Position numbers and translations under genes: made by a program. Source: an uncultured cyanobacterium (GTDB lineage Bacteria > Cyanobacteriota > Vampirovibrionia > Vampirovibrionales > JAGQHJ01). From it: a stretch of DNA of 41,001 bases. Below, in pieces: positions 38,171 through 41,001 of this stretch (its first letter is position 1; every line of letters begins with the position of its first letter). Under the pieces are notes generated by a model that was not told the DNA's origin, ran no database searches, and was given only the letters and a program-made list of their open reading frames with translations. The DNA lies in NCBI GenBank assembly GCA_937922745.1, contig CALAJO010000071.1, forward strand, positions 1 to 41,001, in the 5' to 3' direction.

Positions 38171-40681
38171 ATGGTGACCGAGTGGAAAGGGTTTGCCCAC
38201 CGCCTGAGCGACCTGGTCATCCTGGACGGCAACAAGGGCCCTGGAAAGCGTCGGCCGCCCTCGCGCCTGCAAAAATGGCTGTCGCGCTCAATTCCCAAGT
38301 TACGGCTTTCCCATCAGCTTTTGGGCTTCTTTGTTGTGGTTGTTTTGTTTCCGCTGTTGATCCTAAGCCTAAGCATCTACAGCATCAACCAGCGTGCCGT
38401 CACCAAGCAGGTGGCCAGCTTTACGGAGCATACGGCCGAGGCCATCTACGAGGAGCTGACCCTGGAAATGGCGTGGCAAAAGCAGCAAGCCCAGCTGGCT
38501 GGGGAACTCTGGGAATCCATCCAGAAAAACCCCTCCGAGGAAGACCGGAATGAAACCATTGCCCAATTCTTTGCCTCCTACCCGGATTTCGAAGCTGTGG
38601 CTTTTGTGGGCCCCGATGGCAACCTGGGGACGGTGTACCGATCGCACCTGTCCCGCTACTCGGCATTAAACCTTCCCGAAGGGAAGGTGGATTTTGGCGC
38701 GACGATTACCTTTGATGTGAACTACCATAAGCGGGTCGCGGATCAGCCGGATTTAACCTACTCGCTGCTCACCAAGGTGCCTAATAGCAAGCTGGGTATT
38801 AAAGCACCCGGCGGCATGATTTTCCTCAAGCGCTTTCCGTATATGGGGCATTTGGTGAAGGAGCGGTTTAAGAGCTTTAAGGACGGCTTTGTGGTAGCGG
38901 ATAAGTACGGCGAGATTATCGCCGGCCCGCCCAAGCTGCTGGGCCAGACCTTGCCCAAGGCGGATCTGCATTTATACCAAACCCTGCAAGCCGGCGTAAT
39001 GAAGGAATATGCCACCAGCCAACCGCTGTACTCCTCCACGGAAACCGAGGGTGGGTTGATTGAAGGACCGAAGCTGGAAAAAGTGTTTATCAAAGTCCCC
39101 TCCCTGGGTTGGGGCCTGGTCATCGAATCCCCTTACCAGATCCAGACCAAGTTTATCCAGCGGGCTCGGGCCCAGTCCGTCGCTTTGGTTTTCCTCTGTA
39201 TCCTCATCATTATCCTGCTGGGGATTTTCTACTCGCAAGGGATTAACCGCAACTTCCGGCAGTTGATTAAAGGGATCAAGGCCCTGGCCGAAGGCAGGTA
39301 CTCACGCAAGATCCGCCTTATTACCAAATCCTGGACGCCGTACGAGATTATTTACCTGACGGCCGAGTTCAACCGCATGGCCACCAAGATTTCCAGCGCC
39401 TGGACGAACATCCAGCAGTTGAACCAGGAGCTGGTGAACAAGAACCAGCAGGATCTGTTTATTGCCCAGGCCACGCAGAGGCTTCACAACAGCCTGGAAC
39501 TGCAAATGGTTTGCCAGACCGCAACGGAGATTTTTACCGAACGGCCTGAGATTTCAGGGGCTTGCCTGATGCTGCTTTCCCCGGAAACCGGCAGGATTGA
39601 GCTGGCCGCAAAAAGTTTTCAAATTGGCGTCTCCATGCCGCAGCAACCGCTGCAACACGTCCTGTCCATTGCCGGTGAGCAGGCGCTCCAGGATCAAATG
39701 CCCGCCCATTTAACGGCCGATGCGCTGACCTGGCTGGATGCGGGTGTGACCCTGACCGTGCAACCAATTTTTTACCAGGAAAACCCGATAGGGGTGCTGG
39801 CCTTGCTCCGCAAGAAACCGGAAACGGAAGGGACGACCATTTTTGAGAATGAACTGATCATTCAACTGCTATCCAACCAGATTGGGGTGGCCATCCACCA
39901 GGCGCGGCAGTGGATGCAGTTGCAAGTGGCCAATATTCAGCTGGCGAAGCTGGATGAGCTGAAGTCCAACCTGATTGACACGGTGAGCCATGAGCTGAGA
40001 ACCCCGCTGACCAACATTAAAGGCTATACCTCGCGACTCATTCGCAATGAGGATTCGCTGGACTCGGAAACCAAAATCAAAAGCCTCAAGGTTATCAAAC
40101 AACAAGCCGATCGCCTGGGCCGCCTGGTGGAAGACCTCTTGGTGATCCCGGATCTGGAGCGTCAAGGCGGCATTCGCGTTTTCCCCGACCAAGTGAATTT
40201 GCTGGAGCTGATAACGCGTTGTGTTGGTTTTATCCAGGAAAAAGCCAACCGCGAAATCGAGATCCTGGCCTGCCCCAACCTGGATGTGCTGGTTGACCCC
40301 GACCGGATGGAACAAGTGCTTTTAAACCTGCTGGATAATGCCATAAAATATTCCTACGACCATTCCGTAATCGAAGTGCGCGCATTGCAAACCCACCCTG
40401 ATATGGCCCAAATCCAAATTTTCAATCACTGCGACCCAATTTCCAACGAGGATCTGGCGCAGTTGTTCACCAAGTTTAAGCGCCTGGATGAGCGGTTAAC
40501 CCGCACCACGCGGGGCACCGGCCTGGGGCTGTTTATTACCAAGGGACTGATTGAAGCCATGGGCGGCGCCATTCGCCTGGAAGGGGAAGAAGGTTTCCGC
40601 GTGCTGGTTGATATTCCGCTTTACGGCGTAAGCCCAGAGGCAAGTGAACCACAAGCCACCGTTTCAATGACATCTGTTTAA
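38171..40681 (+). CDS. Sensor histidine kinase with extracellular sensor, HAMP and GAF domains
   Basis: 836 aa. An N-terminal cytosolic stub, TM1 (about residues 48-71), a large periplasmic domain of about 265 residues (Cache-like), TM2 (about 337-358) and HAMP ('INRNFRQLIKGIKALAEGRY', about 358-412). A GAF-like domain follows (about 430-590), then HisKA with His607 in 'DTVSHELRTPLTNIKG' and HATPase with the N box 'LLNLLDNAIKYS' and G box 'RGTGLGLFITKG'. It is the cognate partner of the response regulator. No C-terminal receiver. The signal is unknown. Confidence 0.94.
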   Translation: MVTEWKGFAHRLSDLVILDGNKGPGKRRPPSRLQKWLSRSIPKLRLSHQLLGFFVVVVLFPLLILSLSIYSINQRAVTKQVASFTEHTAEAIYEELTLEMAWQKQQAQLAGELWESIQKNPSEEDRNETIAQFFASYPDFEAVAFVGPDGNLGTVYRSHLSRYSALNLPEGKVDFGATITFDVNYHKRVADQPDLTYSLLTKVPNSKLGIKAPGGMIFLKRFPYMGHLVKERFKSFKDGFVVADKYGEIIAGPPKLLGQTLPKADLHLYQTLQAGVMKEYATSQPLYSSTETEGGLIEGPKLEKVFIKVPSLGWGLVIESPYQIQTKFIQRARAQSVALVFLCILIIILLGIFYSQGINRNFRQLIKGIKALAEGRYSRKIRLITKSWTPYEIIYLTAEFNRMATKISSAWTNIQQLNQELVNKNQQDLFIAQATQRLHNSLELQMVCQTATEIFTERPEISGACLMLLSPETGRIELAAKSFQIGVSMPQQPLQHVLSIAGEQALQDQMPAHLTADALTWLDAGVTLTVQPIFYQENPIGVLALLRKKPETEGTTIFENELIIQLLSNQIGVAIHQARQWMQLQVANIQLAKLDELKSNLIDTVSHELRTPLTNIKGYTSRLIRNEDSLDSETKIKSLKVIKQQADRLGRLVEDLLVIPDLERQGGIRVFPDQVNLLELITRCVGFIQEKANREIEILACPNLDVLVDPDRMEQVLLNLLDNAIKYSYDHSVIEVRALQTHPDMAQIQIFNHCDPISNEDLAQLFTKFKRLDERLTRTTRGTGLGLFITKGLIEAMGGAIRLEGEEGFRVLVDIPLYGVSPEASEPQATVSMTSV

Positions 40682-40697
40682 GGGAGAGCATCCAATT

Positions 40698-41001
40698 ATG
40701 GAAATCAAGAATAAAAAAGGCGAAGTGCTTTTAACCGTAGAAAAAGACAACTTGGAAGCGCATGACTTTTATCGGGCCGAGCTGCCGGAGGCCGATTTTC
40801 GCGGTTCCAGCCTGGTTAGGGCCCGCTTTTACGGGGCAAACCTGGCACAAGCCAACTTTAACGGTGCCCAGTTAAAACGGGTCACGTTCCAGGTGGCCAA
40901 TCTCACCGGGGCAGATTTAAGAGGCGCCAACCTGGCTTACGTAAACCTGCTGGGAACCAATTTAAGCGATGCGGACTTAACCGATGCCGACCTGTCCTGG
41001 G
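40698..41001 (+). CDS. Pentapeptide-repeat protein (3' part outside the window)
   Basis: 101 codons visible, starting at ATG 40698 with AGGGAG upstream. After a 25-residue lead-in there are tandem A(D/N)LxX pentapeptides ('LTGADLRGANLAYVNL', 'LSDADLTDADLSW'), which form a right-handed quadrilateral beta-helix. Such proteins are common in cyanobacteria; functions vary. It begins 16 bases after the kinase stop, so it is probably in the same operon. Confidence 0.85.
   Translation, partial: MEIKNKKGEVLLTVEKDNLEAHDFYRAELPEADFRGSSLVRARFYGANLAQANFNGAQLKRVTFQVANLTGADLRGANLAYVNLLGTNLSDADLTDADLSW

Noticed and set aside
1-41001. tRNA, rRNA, CRISPR arrays and complete insertion sequences
   Set aside because: I looked for tRNA-like T-loops with acceptor ends, regular spaced repeats and transposase genes and found none.

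Overview
The window comes from a Gram-negative bacterium of roughly 50% GC. It carries lipid A genes (fabZ, lpxA), standard housekeeping genes (pyrE, rsmG, dnaJ, grpE, ffh, ftsY, nusB, hemW), a futalosine-type menaquinone gene (mqnD) and an AroH-type chorismate mutase. This mix, together with a prepilin-like protein, cell-wall and glycan hydrolases and many lineage-specific hypotheticals, fits the non-photosynthetic relatives of Cyanobacteria (Vampirovibrionia/Melainabacteria, for example Vampirovibrio). That placement is inference from gene content, not proof. No rRNA, tRNA, CRISPR array or complete insertion sequence was seen.

Left part (1-5.2 kb): a DUF2254/DUF421 membrane pair, a FlgM-like protein and mqnD. 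A 132-bp terminator-bearing sequence occurs twice as near-identical direct repeats on either side of the FlgM-like gene and mqnD. Then comes a lower-GC Abi_2 (AbiF/AbiD-type HEPN) abortive-infection gene. Immediately upstream of it is a compact hairpin with a T-tract that looks like a short non-coding RNA. This gene-plus-RNA pair is the most exciting locus in the window and resembles the AbiF/abiF-RNA arrangement. A YbgC-like thioesterase follows.

Core part (5.2-26.9 kb): a zinc-ribbon protein overlapping pyrE tail to tail; a 925-aa P-loop ATPase/TPR protein translationally coupled to pyrE; rsmG; a fabZ-lpxA-glmU operon (lipid A plus UDP-GlcNAc supply); grpE-dnaJ; a 510-aa prepilin-like protein; nusB-ftsY-ffh (SRP targeting); a complex intergenic region with a 59-aa four-cysteine protein and a 27-bp repeat pair; leucyl aminopeptidase; a secreted GHL10 glycosidase-like protein; and hemW with an M32 carboxypeptidase.

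Right part (27-41 kb): an 810-aa membrane-associated protein of unknown function; a GH38 alpha-mannosidase followed by four small membrane/YtxH-type proteins and an M55 D-aminopeptidase; a 94-nt multi-stem inverted-repeat element; a hypothetical with a duplicated C-terminal motif; a lower-GC two-gene block encoding a roughly 44-residue tandem-repeat protein, with signs of a frameshift; aroH; an OmpR-type response regulator with a large HAMP-GAF histidine kinase; and the start of a pentapeptide-repeat protein.

Several start codons are non-ATG (TTG for hemW, the 142-aa hypothetical and the repeat protein; GTG for fabZ). Starts were set by Shine-Dalgarno position and family N-termini where possible.
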